Positions 53,701 to 62,543 of a DNA stretch of 64,000 nucleotides are shown here, in pieces. This stretch comes from Inquilinus ginsengisoli_B (GTDB lineage: Bacteria > Pseudomonadota > Alphaproteobacteria > DSM-16000 > Inquilinaceae). The position numbers and the translations under genes were made by a program. Within the stretch, counting starts at the first letter, position 1; the number at the start of each line of letters is the position of its first letter. The stretch spans positions 4,526,001 to 4,590,000 of the forward strand of contig NZ_JBNDJK010000001.1 in assembly GCF_050434925.1 (NCBI RefSeq), read 5' to 3'. The notes beneath the pieces are model-generated. The model ran no database searches and was not told the origin of the DNA. It saw only the letters and a list, made by a program, of their open reading frames with translations.

Positions 53701-53718
53701 GAGGCGCAGGGGGGAGAG

Positions 53719-54501
53719 ATGGGGCAGGGCGGAGCGGCAGCGGTGCAGGGGGCGGCCGCCTTCGGCAAGGCGATGGCGGTGCTGCAGGCCGTGTCCGACG
53801 CCGCCGAGCCTGTCTCGGTGGCGCAGATCGCCCGCCTGACCGGCCATCCGCGCCCGACCGTGCACCGCATCGTCGCGGCGCTGGAAGCCGAGGGCATGCT
53901 GGCCGAGCGGCCTGGCGGCGGCGCCTATGGCCTCGGCCCGCGGCTGATGGCGCTGGCCGCACGCGCCTGGGACCGGTTCGAGCTGCGGCTGATCGCGGCG
54001 GCGGAGCTGGCCCGGCTGCGCGACGCCACCGGCGAGACCGTGCATCTCGCCGTCCGCAGCGGGTCCGAGATGATCTATGTCGACAAGCTGGAAAGCCCCC
54101 AGGCGGTGCGCATGGCCTCGCGCATCGGCACCCGCGTGAAGCTGCATTCCAGCTCGGTCGGCAAGGCCTGGCTTGCGGCGCTGCCACCGGACGAGGCCGC
54201 GGCGCTGCTGCCGACGCTCGAGCTCACGGCGATGACGCCGCAGACCCTGACCACCGTCGCGGCCCTGGCGGCGGAGATCGGGCGCATCCGTGCCCGCGGC
54301 TATTCGATCGACGCCGAGGAGAACGAGGCCGACATCTGGTGTTATGGCGGCGCCATCGCGGGGGCCGGCGGGTCGATCGGCTGCATCAGCGTCAGCATCC
54401 CGAAATACCGCGCCGCGATCGACGACCCCGACCGCTATGCCGCGCCGCTGCTGGCCTGCTGCCGCCGCATCGCCGCGCTGGCGGCCGAGGGCGTGCGCTG
54501 A
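53719..54501 (+). CDS. IclR-family transcriptional regulator
   Basis: 260 residues: N-terminal winged helix (FGKAMAVLQAVSDAAEPVSV, IARLTGHPRPTVHRIVAALE) and C-terminal GAF-like effector domain (DATGETVHLAVRSGSEMIYV, KLHSSSVGKAWLAALPPDE). IclR proteins usually repress a neighbouring catabolic operon and are released by a pathway metabolite. The 41-base palindrome before the cupin gene, three genes upstream, is the likely target. As the last gene of the operon it would be autoregulated. Confidence 0.9.
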   Translation: MGQGGAAAVQGAAAFGKAMAVLQAVSDAAEPVSVAQIARLTGHPRPTVHRIVAALEAEGMLAERPGGGAYGLGPRLMALAARAWDRFELRLIAAAELARLRDATGETVHLAVRSGSEMIYVDKLESPQAVRMASRIGTRVKLHSSSVGKAWLAALPPDEAAALLPTLELTAMTPQTLTTVAALAAEIGRIRARGYSIDAEENEADIWCYGGAIAGAGGSIGCISVSIPKYRAAIDDPDRYAAPLLACCRRIAALAAEGVR

Positions 54502-54566
54502 GGCGGAGACACAGGAGTGTCATTTCCGGACTTGCCTCCGGCGCCCGAAGCTCCGATATAGGGCGC

Positions 54567-54660
54567 GGGAGATCGGCGCGGGCGTGTCCCTCGCCAACCC
54601 GGTCAGATCCGGAAGGAAGCAGCCGTAACGAGTTTCGGCACGGGTCGCTGCCGGTCTCCC
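54567..54660 (+). ncRNA. ffs: Small signal recognition particle RNA (4.5S)
   Basis: The universally conserved apical segment is present as GGTCAGATCCGGAAGGAAGC followed by AGCC, differing by one base from the common GGTCAGGTCC form. The flanks pair: GGGAGATCGGC at 54567 with GCCGGTCTCCC ending at 54660, closing a single long hairpin of about 94 nt as in other bacterial 4.5S RNAs. It lies upstream of dnaX with one small gene between. Exact ends are estimated from base pairing. Confidence 0.9.
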
Positions 54661-54720
54661 ACCTTCCCGATGCCGGATGTTTCATGCTAGGTGCCGCTCC
54701 GACCGAACCGGAGGGGATCC

Positions 54721-55128
54721 ATGAAGCTCGTCCCGATTGCCTTGTCGCTGGCAGCCATCGCCCTGATCTCCGCCAGCGGCGTCGCCGCGGCCGAAGTGCC
54801 TGCGGCGCCGAAGGACTACCAGAAGCTCTACGACAATTGTCTGAAGGACGCCGGCCCGACCAACAACGGCACGGTGAGCGCCTGCGCCGAGGGCGTGGCG
54901 GACGAGACCAAGCCGGAGATGAACCGGCTGTACCAGGCGATCACCGCCAAGATGAACAGTCCGGCGGATGCGGCGAAGCTGGAGAAGGCGCAGAAGGCCT
55001 GGATCGTCTATCGCGACAATCATTGCGAGCTGGCGGGGTCGTATGTCGGATCGCCGATGTATTATTTCTGCCCGATGACCCTGAACATCGAGCGGGTGCA
55101 GCAACTGCGGGAGATGGCGGGGGAGTAG
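54721..55128 (+). CDS. LprI/DUF1311-family periplasmic protein
   Basis: 135-residue protein with a clear signal peptide (MKLVPIALSLAAIALISASG, Ala-rich cleavage region). The mature part has four Cys (NC, SAC, HC, FC) and the family pattern LEKAQKAWIVYRDNHCELAG followed by a late MTLNIERVQQL. Members of the family include lysozyme inhibitors such as LprI, but most are uncharacterised. GGAGGGG precedes the ATG at 54721. It is inserted between the SRP RNA and dnaX. Confidence 0.8.
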   Translation: MKLVPIALSLAAIALISASGVAAAEVPAAPKDYQKLYDNCLKDAGPTNNGTVSACAEGVADETKPEMNRLYQAITAKMNSPADAAKLEKAQKAWIVYRDNHCELAGSYVGSPMYYFCPMTLNIERVQQLREMAGE

Positions 55129-55181
55129 GCGGGTGCCTTCGCCCTTTCGACCGCCGGTCCCATTCCCTATGATCGCGCGCC

Positions 55182-57038
55182 ATGAGCGATGACGCAGCCC
55201 TGCCCCTCGGACTAGACGACGCGCCGCAGCCGGCCAAGCCGGTGGCCTATCGCGTGCTCGCCCGCAAGTACCGGCCGACCACCTTCGCCGAGATGATCGG
55301 CCAGGACGCGCTGGTGCGGACCCTGACCAACGCCATCGCCTCCGGCCGGCTGGCGCATGCCTTCGTGCTGACCGGAGTGCGCGGCGTCGGCAAGACCACC
55401 ACGGCGCGGATCCTGGCCAGGGCGCTGAACTGCGTCGGGTCGGACGGCAAGGGCGGGCCGACCGCCGATCCCTGCGGCGTGTGCGAGCCCTGCCGCACCA
55501 TCCTGCAGGACCGCAATGTCGATGTGATGGAGATGGACGCCGCCAGCCGCACCGGCGTCGACGACATCCGCGAGATCATCGACGGCGTGCGCTACGGGCC
55601 GGTGGCGTCGCGGTACAAGGTGTACATCATCGACGAAGTGCACATGCTCTCCAAAAACGCCTTCAACGCGCTGTTGAAGACGCTGGAAGAGCCGCCGCCG
55701 CATGTGAAGTTCGTCTTCGCCACCACCGAGATCCGCAAGGTGCCGGTGACGGTGCTGTCGCGCTGCCAGCGCTTCGACCTGCGCCGCATCGGCGCCGACC
55801 AGTTGCAGGCCTATTTCAGCGAGATTCTGGACAAGGAAGGCGTGGCGGCGGAGCCGGAGGCGGTCGGCATGATCGCCCGGGCCGCCGACGGCTCGGCCCG
55901 TGACGGGCTGTCGTTGCTGGACCAGGCGATCGCCCAGGGCGCGCCGGTCGGCGACAAGCCCTTCATCGCCGCCGCCAGCGTGCGCGAGATGCTGGGCCTG
56001 GCCGACCGCTCCAGCGTCATCGACATTCTGGAGGCCGCCTTCGCCGGCGAGGGCCCGCGCATGCTGGAGGGGCTGGAGGCGGCGCGCCGGGCCGGGGCCG
56101 ACCCGCAATCGGTGCTGGGCGACCTGCTCGACTTCGTCCACTTCGTCACCCGCGCCCGCATGGTGCCCGCGGTGCTGGACGACCCGGCGGTGCCGGAGGT
56201 CGAGCGCAAGCGCGGCGGCGCCCTGGCCGAGAAGATCTCGCTGCCGGGCCTGACCCGGGCCTGGCAGACCCTGCTGAAGGGGGCGGGCGAGGTGCAGGCG
56301 GCGCCGAACCCGCAGGCGGCGCTGGAGATGGTGCTGATCCGCCTGCTCTACATGAGCGACCTGCCCAGCCCGGGCGAGCTGGTCCGCAAGTTCGGCGACC
56401 TGCAGAGCCAGGGAGCGGTGACCGCAGGCCCGGCGCCGGGACCCGGTCCCGGTGGTGGCCCGCGGATGGCGGCGTCGGGCGGCGGCCTGTCGGTGGTTCC
56501 GGCCGAGCCCGCGCCGGTGGCGCTTGCCCCGGCTCCAGCCCCGAGCCCGGCCCCCGTTGCGGTGGCGGCCGCGCCGGCGGCGAAGCCGGCGCTGCGGGCC
56601 GAGCCGAAGAGCTTCGAGGAGCTGGTGCAGATCGCCTTCGCCCGCGATGTCGTGCTGCACGGCCAGCTGATGAGCGCGGTGCATCTGGTGCATTTCGAGC
56701 CCGGTCGGCTGGAGTTCCGGCCGCATGACTCGGCGCCGCCGGACCTGGCCAATCGCCTGGGCACGGCGCTGCGCGACTGGACCGGCGAGCGCTGGGTGGT
56801 CAGCGTCTCCGGCGCCGAGGGCGCGCCGACGCTGAACCAGCAGGCCCGCACCGACCGCGAGAACGCCCTGGCGCAGGCGGCGGAGCACCCGCTGGTCAAG
56901 GCGGTGATGAGCGCCTTCCCGGGCGCGGTGATCCGCGACCTGCGCAATCCATTGGAGCAGGATGGGCCGTTGGAACAGGGCGAGGCAGCCGAGCCCGCCG
57001 CCGACGCCATCGATGAAGAGGAGCCGCGAGAGGCATGA
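55182..57038 (+). CDS. dnaX: DNA polymerase III subunits gamma and tau
   Basis: Clamp-loader ATPase and replisome organiser (618 residues). The AAA+ domain begins LARKYRPTTFAEMIGQDALV, with Walker A GVRGVGKT (65-72), zinc Cys at about 84, 98, 101 and 104 (DPCGVCEPC), Walker B IIDEVHML and sensor 1 FATTEIRKVPVT. After domain III comes an Ala/Pro-rich linker (about 410-465) and a C-terminal tau region that would bind DnaB and the polymerase. No obvious slippery A-run was noted, so a short gamma form is not predicted here. It overlaps ybaB by four bases. Confidence 0.95.
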   Translation: MSDDAALPLGLDDAPQPAKPVAYRVLARKYRPTTFAEMIGQDALVRTLTNAIASGRLAHAFVLTGVRGVGKTTTARILARALNCVGSDGKGGPTADPCGVCEPCRTILQDRNVDVMEMDAASRTGVDDIREIIDGVRYGPVASRYKVYIIDEVHMLSKNAFNALLKTLEEPPPHVKFVFATTEIRKVPVTVLSRCQRFDLRRIGADQLQAYFSEILDKEGVAAEPEAVGMIARAADGSARDGLSLLDQAIAQGAPVGDKPFIAAASVREMLGLADRSSVIDILEAAFAGEGPRMLEGLEAARRAGADPQSVLGDLLDFVHFVTRARMVPAVLDDPAVPEVERKRGGALAEKISLPGLTRAWQTLLKGAGEVQAAPNPQAALEMVLIRLLYMSDLPSPGELVRKFGDLQSQGAVTAGPAPGPGPGGGPRMAASGGGLSVVPAEPAPVALAPAPAPSPAPVAVAAAPAAKPALRAEPKSFEELVQIAFARDVVLHGQLMSAVHLVHFEPGRLEFRPHDSAPPDLANRLGTALRDWTGERWVVSVSGAEGAPTLNQQARTDRENALAQAAEHPLVKAVMSAFPGAVIRDLRNPLEQDGPLEQGEAAEPAADAIDEEEPREA

Positions 57039-57358
57039 AGAATCTCGGACAGATGATGAAGCAGGCGCAGGAGATGCAGGCCAAGATGGCCGAGATGCAG
57101 TCCCGCCTGGGCGAGATCGAGGTGCCGGGCCAGGCCGGTGCCGGCATGATCGCGGTGGTGCTGAACGGCAAGGGCGAGCTGCGCTCGCTCAAGATCGACC
57201 CGAAGCTGGTCGACCCGACCGAGGTCGAGGTGCTGGAGGACCTGATCGTTGCAGCCTTCAACGATGCCAAGGGCAAGGTCGAGGCGGCGGTGCAGGAGGA
57301 GACCTCGAAGCTGATGGGCGGGCTGAAGCTGCCGCCGGGGATGAAGCTGCCGTTCTGA
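57035..57358 (+). CDS. YbaB/EbfC nucleoid-associated protein
   Basis: 107-residue dimeric DNA-binding protein of the YbaB/EbfC family. The N-terminal helix KNLGQMMKQAQEMQAKMAEM is followed by the central sheet (GAGMIAVVLNGKGELRSLKI) and a C-terminal helix ending LPPGMKLPF, a family hallmark. It is coupled to dnaX by an ATGA overlap. In most proteobacteria recR follows; here fmt follows after 16 bases. Confidence 0.93.
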   Translation: MKNLGQMMKQAQEMQAKMAEMQSRLGEIEVPGQAGAGMIAVVLNGKGELRSLKIDPKLVDPTEVEVLEDLIVAAFNDAKGKVEAAVQEETSKLMGGLKLPPGMKLPF

Positions 57359-57374
57359 GCGGCCGCACCGATCC

Positions 57375-58293
57375 ATGCCCCTGCGCCTCGCCTATATGGG
57401 CACGCCCGATTTCGCGGTGCCCGCGCTGCTCGCCCTGATCGAATCCGGGCACGAGATCGCGGCTGTCTACACCCAGCCGCCGCGGCCGGCCGGGCGGGGC
57501 CAACAAGCTGCAGCCCTCGGCCGTGCACCGGGCGGCGGCGACGGCGCAGCTGCCGGTCCGCCACCCGGCCACGCTGCGGACGCCGGAGGCACAGGCGGAG
57601 TTCCGGGACCTCGGGCTCGACGCCGCGGTGGTCGCGGCCTACGGGCTGATCCTGCCGCGGCCGATCCTGGACGCGCCGCGGCTCGGCTGCTTCAACATCC
57701 ACGCCTCGCTGCTGCCGCGCTGGCGCGGCGCGGCGCCGATCCACCGCGCCATCCTGGCGGGCGATACCGAGACCGGCGTCACCATCATGCGGATGGAGGC
57801 GGGGCTGGACACCGGGCCGATGCTGCTGCAAGGGCGGGTGCCGATCGGGCCGCAGGCGACCACGCCGGCGCTGCACGACGCCCTGGCGGCGCTCGGCGCC
57901 CGGCTGATCGTGTCGGCGATGGACGCCGTGGCCGAGGGCGACGCGGTGGAGACTCCGCAGCCGGAGGAAGGCGTCACCTACGCCGCCAAGATCGGGCCGG
58001 AGGATGAGCGCATCGACTGGGCCGACGCCGTCGCGCTGGACCGCCAGGTGCGGGCGCTGACGCCGAAGCCGGGCGCCTGGTTCCTGCATGACGGCGAACG
58101 CATCAAGGTGCTGGCCGCGACGCTCGTCGCCGGCTCGGGCGAACCCGGCACGGTGCTGGACGACGAGCTGACCGTGGCCTGCGGCCATGGCGCCATCCGC
58201 CTGACCCGGCTGCAGCGCCCAGGCAAGGCCCCGATGACGGCGCGCGACCTGCTGAACGGCTTCGCCATCCCGGCCGGCACCCGCCTGGGCTAG
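57375..58293 (+). CDS. fmt: Methionyl-tRNA formyltransferase, with an apparent +1 frameshift
   Basis: Formylates initiator Met-tRNA. The first ~42 codons (LRLAYMGTPDFAVPALLALI, YTQPPRPAGRG) are in one frame. From about 57502 the conserved continuation (NKLQPSAVHRAAATAQLPVR) is in the next frame, through FNIHASLLPRWRGAAPIHRA with the catalytic Asn/His, to a normal C-terminal domain and TAG at 58291-58293. The total length is 3n+1, so one extra base near 57496-57501 (a run GGGGCC) explains it. Everything else is intact, so a sequence error is as likely as a real mutation; if real, initiator formylation would be lost unless another copy exists. truA starts on the next base. Confidence 0.85.
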
Positions 58294-59040
58294 ATGGCGC
58301 GGTACAAGCTCACCATCGAGTATGACGGACGGCCCTTCGTCGGCTGGCAGCGGCAGGCCAATGGCCTGTCGGTGCAGCAGGCGGTCGAGGAGGCGATTGT
58401 CCGCTTCTGCGGCGAGGATATCCGGATCACCGCCGCCGGCCGCACCGATGCCGGCGTGCATGCGATCGGGCAGGTGGCGCACGCCGACATCGCCCGGCCG
58501 ACAGATCCCGGCACAGTGCGCGACGCGCTCAACTTCCACCTGAAGCCGCTGCCGGTCGCGATCCTGTCGGCAGAGGTCGTGGACGAGCGGTTCGACGCCC
58601 GCACCTCCGCCATCCTGCGCGCCTATCGCTATCGCATCGTCAACCGCCGCGCGCCGCTGGCGCTGGAAGCCGGGCAGGCCTGGCAGGTGTCCCGGCCGCT
58701 CGACGCCGCGGCGATGCACGAGGCGGCACAGCATCTGGTCGGCCATCACGACTTCACCAGCTTCCGCGCCGCCGAATGCCAGGCCAAGTCGCCGCTGCGG
58801 ACGATGGACCGGCTGGACGTAGTGCGCCGCGGCGAGGCGGTCGAGATCGAGGCCGAGGCGCGGTCCTTCCTGCACCACCAGATCCGCAACATCGCCGGTA
58901 CGCTGAAGCTGGTCGGCGAGGGCAAGCGCCCGCCCGGCTGGGTCGCCGGGGTGCTGGCGGCGCGCGACCGCGCCGCCGCCGGCCCCACCGCGCCGCCGGA
59001 CGGTCTATGCTTCCTGTGGGTGCGCTACAGGGACGCCTGA
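58294..59040 (+). CDS. truA: tRNA pseudouridine(38-40) synthase
   Basis: TruA modifies uridines 38-40 of the anticodon stem. The 248-residue protein starts YKLTIEYDGRPFVGWQRQ and has the catalytic Asp52 in AAGRTDAGVHA, then ILRAYRYRIVNR and FLHHQIRNIAGTL, all diagnostic. It begins immediately after the fmt stop (TAG-ATG) and overlaps the 3' end of the convergent membrane-protein gene by 16 bases. Confidence 0.95.
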   Translation: MARYKLTIEYDGRPFVGWQRQANGLSVQQAVEEAIVRFCGEDIRITAAGRTDAGVHAIGQVAHADIARPTDPGTVRDALNFHLKPLPVAILSAEVVDERFDARTSAILRAYRYRIVNRRAPLALEAGQAWQVSRPLDAAAMHEAAQHLVGHHDFTSFRAAECQAKSPLRTMDRLDVVRRGEAVEIEAEARSFLHHQIRNIAGTLKLVGEGKRPPGWVAGVLAARDRAAAGPTAPPDGLCFLWVRYRDA

Positions 59041-59606
59041 GTGGCCGCGGCGATCCAGGTGGACATCAACTCGGATGCCACCGCGTCGAACACCACCAGC
59101 CCGGCCACGATCGGCAGCTCGATCTCGAGCGCGGTGCGAAGCACAAAGCCCTCATAGACGTAGCAGGCGAGCTGGACGACGATGAGGACGAGGAACCCCA
59201 GCTGGCTCGGGAACAGACCGATCGCGGCCAGCAGGAACGCGATGAACCCGGCCAGCTGGATCAGCAGCGTCGCCCAGTTGTAGGCGACGATCCCCTCCGC
59301 CAGGCGCTGGCTGCGGCCGAGCCGCGGCAGAAGCCAGGTCAGGGCTGCCGGTATCACCAGCCAGGCGGCGACAAATCCCAGCACGGTGATGATCAGCGGA
59401 GCCGGCTGCAGCAGCAGGGGCCAGCTGTCGCCCAGCGAGATCGCCCGCCCGACTGCGAAGAGGGGCAGCGCCAGCGCCGCGGCGACGAAGCTTTTCGCCG
59501 CCCCGTCCGGCGAGATGTCGAACATGGCCATGCCGCCGGCATCGCGCCGGGCCAGGCGCCATGCGCCCCAGACGCCGCGGATGATGTCGCCTGAAGACAC
59601 CGCCAT
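59025..59606 (-). CDS. Hypothetical integral membrane protein
   Basis: 193 residues with about five hydrophobic segments (e.g. LLLQPAPLIITVLGFVAAWL, LLIQLAGFIAFLLAAIGLFP, FLVLIVVQLACYVYEGFVL). The N-terminal IIRGVWGAWRLARRDAGGMA is a short amphipathic cytoplasmic lead. No family name is certain; Yip1-like membrane proteins of alphaproteobacteria look similar. The ATG at 59606 directly abuts the dapE stop, so it is in the dapE transcript. The distal end overlaps truA. Confidence 0.75.
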   Translation of the reverse strand: MAVSSGDIIRGVWGAWRLARRDAGGMAMFDISPDGAAKSFVAAALALPLFAVGRAISLGDSWPLLLQPAPLIITVLGFVAAWLVIPAALTWLLPRLGRSQRLAEGIVAYNWATLLIQLAGFIAFLLAAIGLFPSQLGFLVLIVVQLACYVYEGFVLRTALEIELPIVAGLVVFDAVASELMSTWIAAATQASL

Positions 59607-60773
59607 CTAGCCCTTCTCCGGGAAGCTGTTCTCGATCACAGCCTGGTAGATCCGGGTCAGCGTCTCGATCTCCTCGACCGGGACGTTCTCGTCGGTCTTG
59701 TGGATGGTGGCGTTGACCAGGCCGAGCTCGACCACAGGGGCGTAATCCTTGACGAAGCGGGCGTCGGAGGTGCCGCCCGAAGTGCTGAAGGCCGGGCGGC
59801 GGCCGGTCACCCGCTCCACCGCCCCGGCGACGCGCCCGGTCAGCTCGCCCGGCGCGGTCAGGAAACTGTCGGCGCCGCTGTGGAGTTCCAAAGCGTAGTC
59901 GCCGCCGACGGCGTCGAAGCGTTCGCGGATCCAGGCGCCCAGGCTGTCCGCCGTCCAGGTGTCGTTGAACCGGATATTGAAGGTGGCGCGGCCCTCGGCC
60001 GGGATCACATTGGCGGCCGGATTGCCGACATCGATGGTGGTGATCGCCAGCGTCGAAGGATCGAAATGGGGGCTGCCGCCGTCGATCTCCGGCCCCGCAC
60101 CGGGGCTCAGTGCCGCCAGCATCCGCACCAGCCGGGGCAGGGGATTGTCGGCCTTGTGCGGATAGGCGACGTGACCCTGCACGCCGCGCACGGTCAGCCG
60201 GCCGGTCAGGCTGCCGCGCCGGCCGATCTTGATGGTGTCGCCGACCGCCTCGCTGCTGCTCGGCTCGCCGACGATGCAGGCATCGATCGCCTCGCCGCGC
60301 GCCGCCAGGGCCTGCAGCATTTTCACCGTGCCGTTGACCGCCTCGGCCTCCTCGTCGCCGGTGATCAGCAGGCTGATCGAGCCGCCGAATTCCGGCCCGC
60401 GCACGGCCAGGAAGCGGCCCGACGCGGCGGCGAAGGCGGCGACCGCGCTCTTCATGTCGCAGGCGCCGCGGCCCCAGACCCGGCCCTCGGCGATCCGGCC
60501 CTCGAAGGGCGGGAAGCGCCAGCGGGATTCGTTGCCCGGCGGCACCACGTCGGTGTGGCCGGCGAAGCAGAGATGCGGCCGGCCGGCGCCGATGCGGGCG
60601 TAGAGGTTGTCGATCGGCGCGGTGCCCGGCGCCTCGAACCGCATCCGCTCGCAGCGGAAGCCCAGCGGCGCCAGCGCCGCCTCCAGCACCGCCAGCGCCC
60701 CGGCGTCGGCCGGGGTGACGCTGGGGCAGCGGATCAGCGCCCGGGTCAGGGCGATCGGGTCGGGGGTGGTCAT
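59607..60773 (-). CDS. dapE: Succinyl-diaminopimelate desuccinylase
   Basis: Zinc-dependent M20 hydrolase that releases succinate from N-succinyl-diaminopimelate in lysine and peptidoglycan precursor synthesis. The 388 residues include LCFAGHTDVVPPG (zinc His73, catalytic Asp75), GACDMKSAVAAF (bridging Asp) and LLITGDEEAEAVNGT (catalytic Glu), with a dimerisation domain in between and a late FSTSGGTSDARFV zinc region. It lies downstream of dapD on the same strand, with a palindromic repeat between, and is followed by the membrane-protein gene. Confidence 0.95.
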   Translation of the reverse strand: MTTPDPIALTRALIRCPSVTPADAGALAVLEAALAPLGFRCERMRFEAPGTAPIDNLYARIGAGRPHLCFAGHTDVVPPGNESRWRFPPFEGRIAEGRVWGRGACDMKSAVAAFAAASGRFLAVRGPEFGGSISLLITGDEEAEAVNGTVKMLQALAARGEAIDACIVGEPSSSEAVGDTIKIGRRGSLTGRLTVRGVQGHVAYPHKADNPLPRLVRMLAALSPGAGPEIDGGSPHFDPSTLAITTIDVGNPAANVIPAEGRATFNIRFNDTWTADSLGAWIRERFDAVGGDYALELHSGADSFLTAPGELTGRVAGAVERVTGRRPAFSTSGGTSDARFVKDYAPVVELGLVNATIHKTDENVPVEEIETLTRIYQAVIENSFPEKG

Positions 60774-60818
60774 AGGATGGTCTGTCTCAAACTCAAGCTC
60801 CAGACGCTCCCCTTATCC

Positions 60819-60907
60819 TGTCATGCCCGGGCTTGACCCGTGCATCCAGGGCGGCAAGGGCTGCTCTCGACGGTCCCTGGATTGCCGGGTCAAGCCCGGC
60901 AATGACA
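60819..60907. repeat. Dispersed palindromic element, family A (copy 2)
   Basis: Same outer arms as the copy at 11592: TGTCATGCCCGGGCTTGACC at the left and GCCGGGTCAAGCCCGGCAAT followed by GACA at the right. The central loop differs and is longer. It lies between dapD and dapE, so a dapD-dapE transcript would contain the stem-loop. Confidence 0.8.
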
Positions 60908-60941
60908 AGAAAAGAAGGACCGAGTGGGTGGACCATCGCGA

Positions 60942-61784
60942 TCAGTCGCGCAGCAGCTCGTTGATCGAGGTCTTGGCCCGGGTGCGCTCATCCACCCGCT
61001 TGACGATCACGGCGCAGGACAAGGACGGGCCGGGCGAGCCGTCGGCGAGCGGCTTGCCGGGCATGGCCCCCGGCACCACCACCGAATAGGCCGGCACCCG
61101 GCCGTAGCTGACGGTGCCGGTCTCGCGGTCGACGATCTTGGTGGTGGCGCTCAGGAACACGCCCATCGACAGCACCGAGCCGCGCTCGACGATCACGCCC
61201 TCGACCACCTCGGACCGGGCGCCGATGAAGCAGTCGTCCTCGATGATCACCGGATTGGCCTGCAGCGGCTCCAGCACGCCGCCGATGCCGACGCCGCCGG
61301 ACAGGTGGCAGTTCTTGCCGATCTGGGCGCAGGAGCCGACGGTGGCCCAGGTGTCGACCATGGTGCCGCTGTCGACCCGGGCGCCGACATTGACGAAGCT
61401 CGGCATCAGCACCACGCCCGGCGCGATGTAGGCGGAGCGGCGGACGACCGCGCCCGGCACGCTGCGGAAGCCGGCCTCACGGAAGCGGTTCTCGCCCCAG
61501 CCCAGGGTCTTCGGCGCCACCTTGTCGTACCAGACTGCGCCGTCCGGGCCACCCTCGACGATCTTGCTGTCGGTGATGCGGAAGGACAGCAGCACCGCCA
61601 TCTTCAGCCATTGCTGCGCCTGCCACTGCCCGTCGACCTTCTCGGCCACGCGCAGAGCGCCGGAATCGAGGCCTTCCAGCGCCGCCTCGATGGCGTCGCG
61701 GGCCGGGCCGGTGGTGGCCGGGGTCAGGCTGTCGCGGTCGGCCCAGGCCTGTTCGATGGCGGTCTTCAGCGCGGTGTCGGTCAT
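60942..61784 (-). CDS. dapD: Tetrahydrodipicolinate N-succinyltransferase
   Basis: Transfers succinyl from succinyl-CoA to tetrahydrodipicolinate, the step before dapC/dapE. The 280-residue protein is a left-handed beta-helix trimer enzyme: an N-terminal helical domain (AIEQAWADRDSLTPATTGPA) and hexapeptide repeats (AYIAPGVVLMPSFVNVGARV, GSCAQIGKNCHLSGGVGIGG). The EDDCFIGARSEVVEGVIVE segment carries the catalytic region. The alphaproteobacterial succinylase route to lysine is thus present through dapD and dapE. Confidence 0.95.
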   Translation of the reverse strand: MTDTALKTAIEQAWADRDSLTPATTGPARDAIEAALEGLDSGALRVAEKVDGQWQAQQWLKMAVLLSFRITDSKIVEGGPDGAVWYDKVAPKTLGWGENRFREAGFRSVPGAVVRRSAYIAPGVVLMPSFVNVGARVDSGTMVDTWATVGSCAQIGKNCHLSGGVGIGGVLEPLQANPVIIEDDCFIGARSEVVEGVIVERGSVLSMGVFLSATTKIVDRETGTVSYGRVPAYSVVVPGAMPGKPLADGSPGPSLSCAVIVKRVDERTRAKTSINELLRD

Positions 61785-61869
61785 GGCAGGAATTCGGCAG
61801 TCTCTGGTGTCGGGATCGCACGATGGGGCGCCCCCGTCCGGCTTGTCAACGCCACCCTCGGACTAGGTC

Positions 61870-62334
61870 TCATGCCGATTGGTCGCCGCCCCGGTCCAGC
61901 CGGCAGCCGTCGATTCGCCAGCTGCCGTCGGGCTGCCGCTCCATGAAGTATTCGGCGATCACCGGCACCCCGTCCGGCCCGACGAACAGCACCTTCTGCA
62001 CGATCCGGCCCTCGCTGGTGACCAGCTCGCGGAAGTCGACCGAGCGCGGCCGGTAGACCGGCGGATAGCCCTGCCTGACCATGGCCAGGAAGTTGTCCGC
62101 CGTGCCGAACAGGTGCTGGATGTCCGGCGAGGCGTAGCCGAAGGCCTCCGCCGCCCGGTCGGCCTGGAAGGCCTCGAGCTGCTTCTGGATCACGCCGACG
62201 ATCGCCGGCCCGTCGGCGTTGCCGACAACCGTGGAGTTACCCTCGTCGCCCGACTGCGCCTGGGCGAAGGCGGGCATCGCGATCAGCAGGAAGAGGGCGA
62301 GAACGCGCCCGACCACGTCGCAGACCAGCCCCAT
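61870..62334 (-). CDS. DUF4864-type exported protein
   Basis: 154 residues with a signal peptide (VLALFLLIAMPAFAQAQSG) and a ~110-residue domain with AIVGVIQKQLEAFQADRAAE, ASPDIQHLFGTADNFLAMV and VIAEYFMERQPDGSWRIDG. This is the pattern of DUF4864, a small SnoaL-like fold. It is probably periplasmic; no function is known. It is a single gene between dapD and the tRNA. Confidence 0.8.
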   Translation of the reverse strand: MGLVCDVVGRVLALFLLIAMPAFAQAQSGDEGNSTVVGNADGPAIVGVIQKQLEAFQADRAAEAFGYASPDIQHLFGTADNFLAMVRQGYPPVYRPRSVDFRELVTSEGRIVQKVLFVGPDGVPVIAEYFMERQPDGSWRIDGCRLDRGGDQSA

Positions 62335-62543
62335 GATCGCCTCCCATTTTTGCCGTCACTAGAAGGGAGATGGCGCGGATGAGCGCGGCCGGAAAGCGGG
62401 CGCAGGGCAGGGGCCGCCGTTCATGCGGCCGCCGCATGCCTCGTTTCGTGTCGGATCGATGAAAATGGGGCTTGCAATCGGGGGCGGGCATCGACTAGGT
62501 TCCGCCCGCCTGACGACGGGGCGGCGACGAAGCCCCGCAGAAC

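Noticed and set aside
56896..58878. 660-codon minus-strand frame spanning ybaB, fmt and truA
   Set aside because: It crosses three recognisable genes on the other strand and has no motif of its own.
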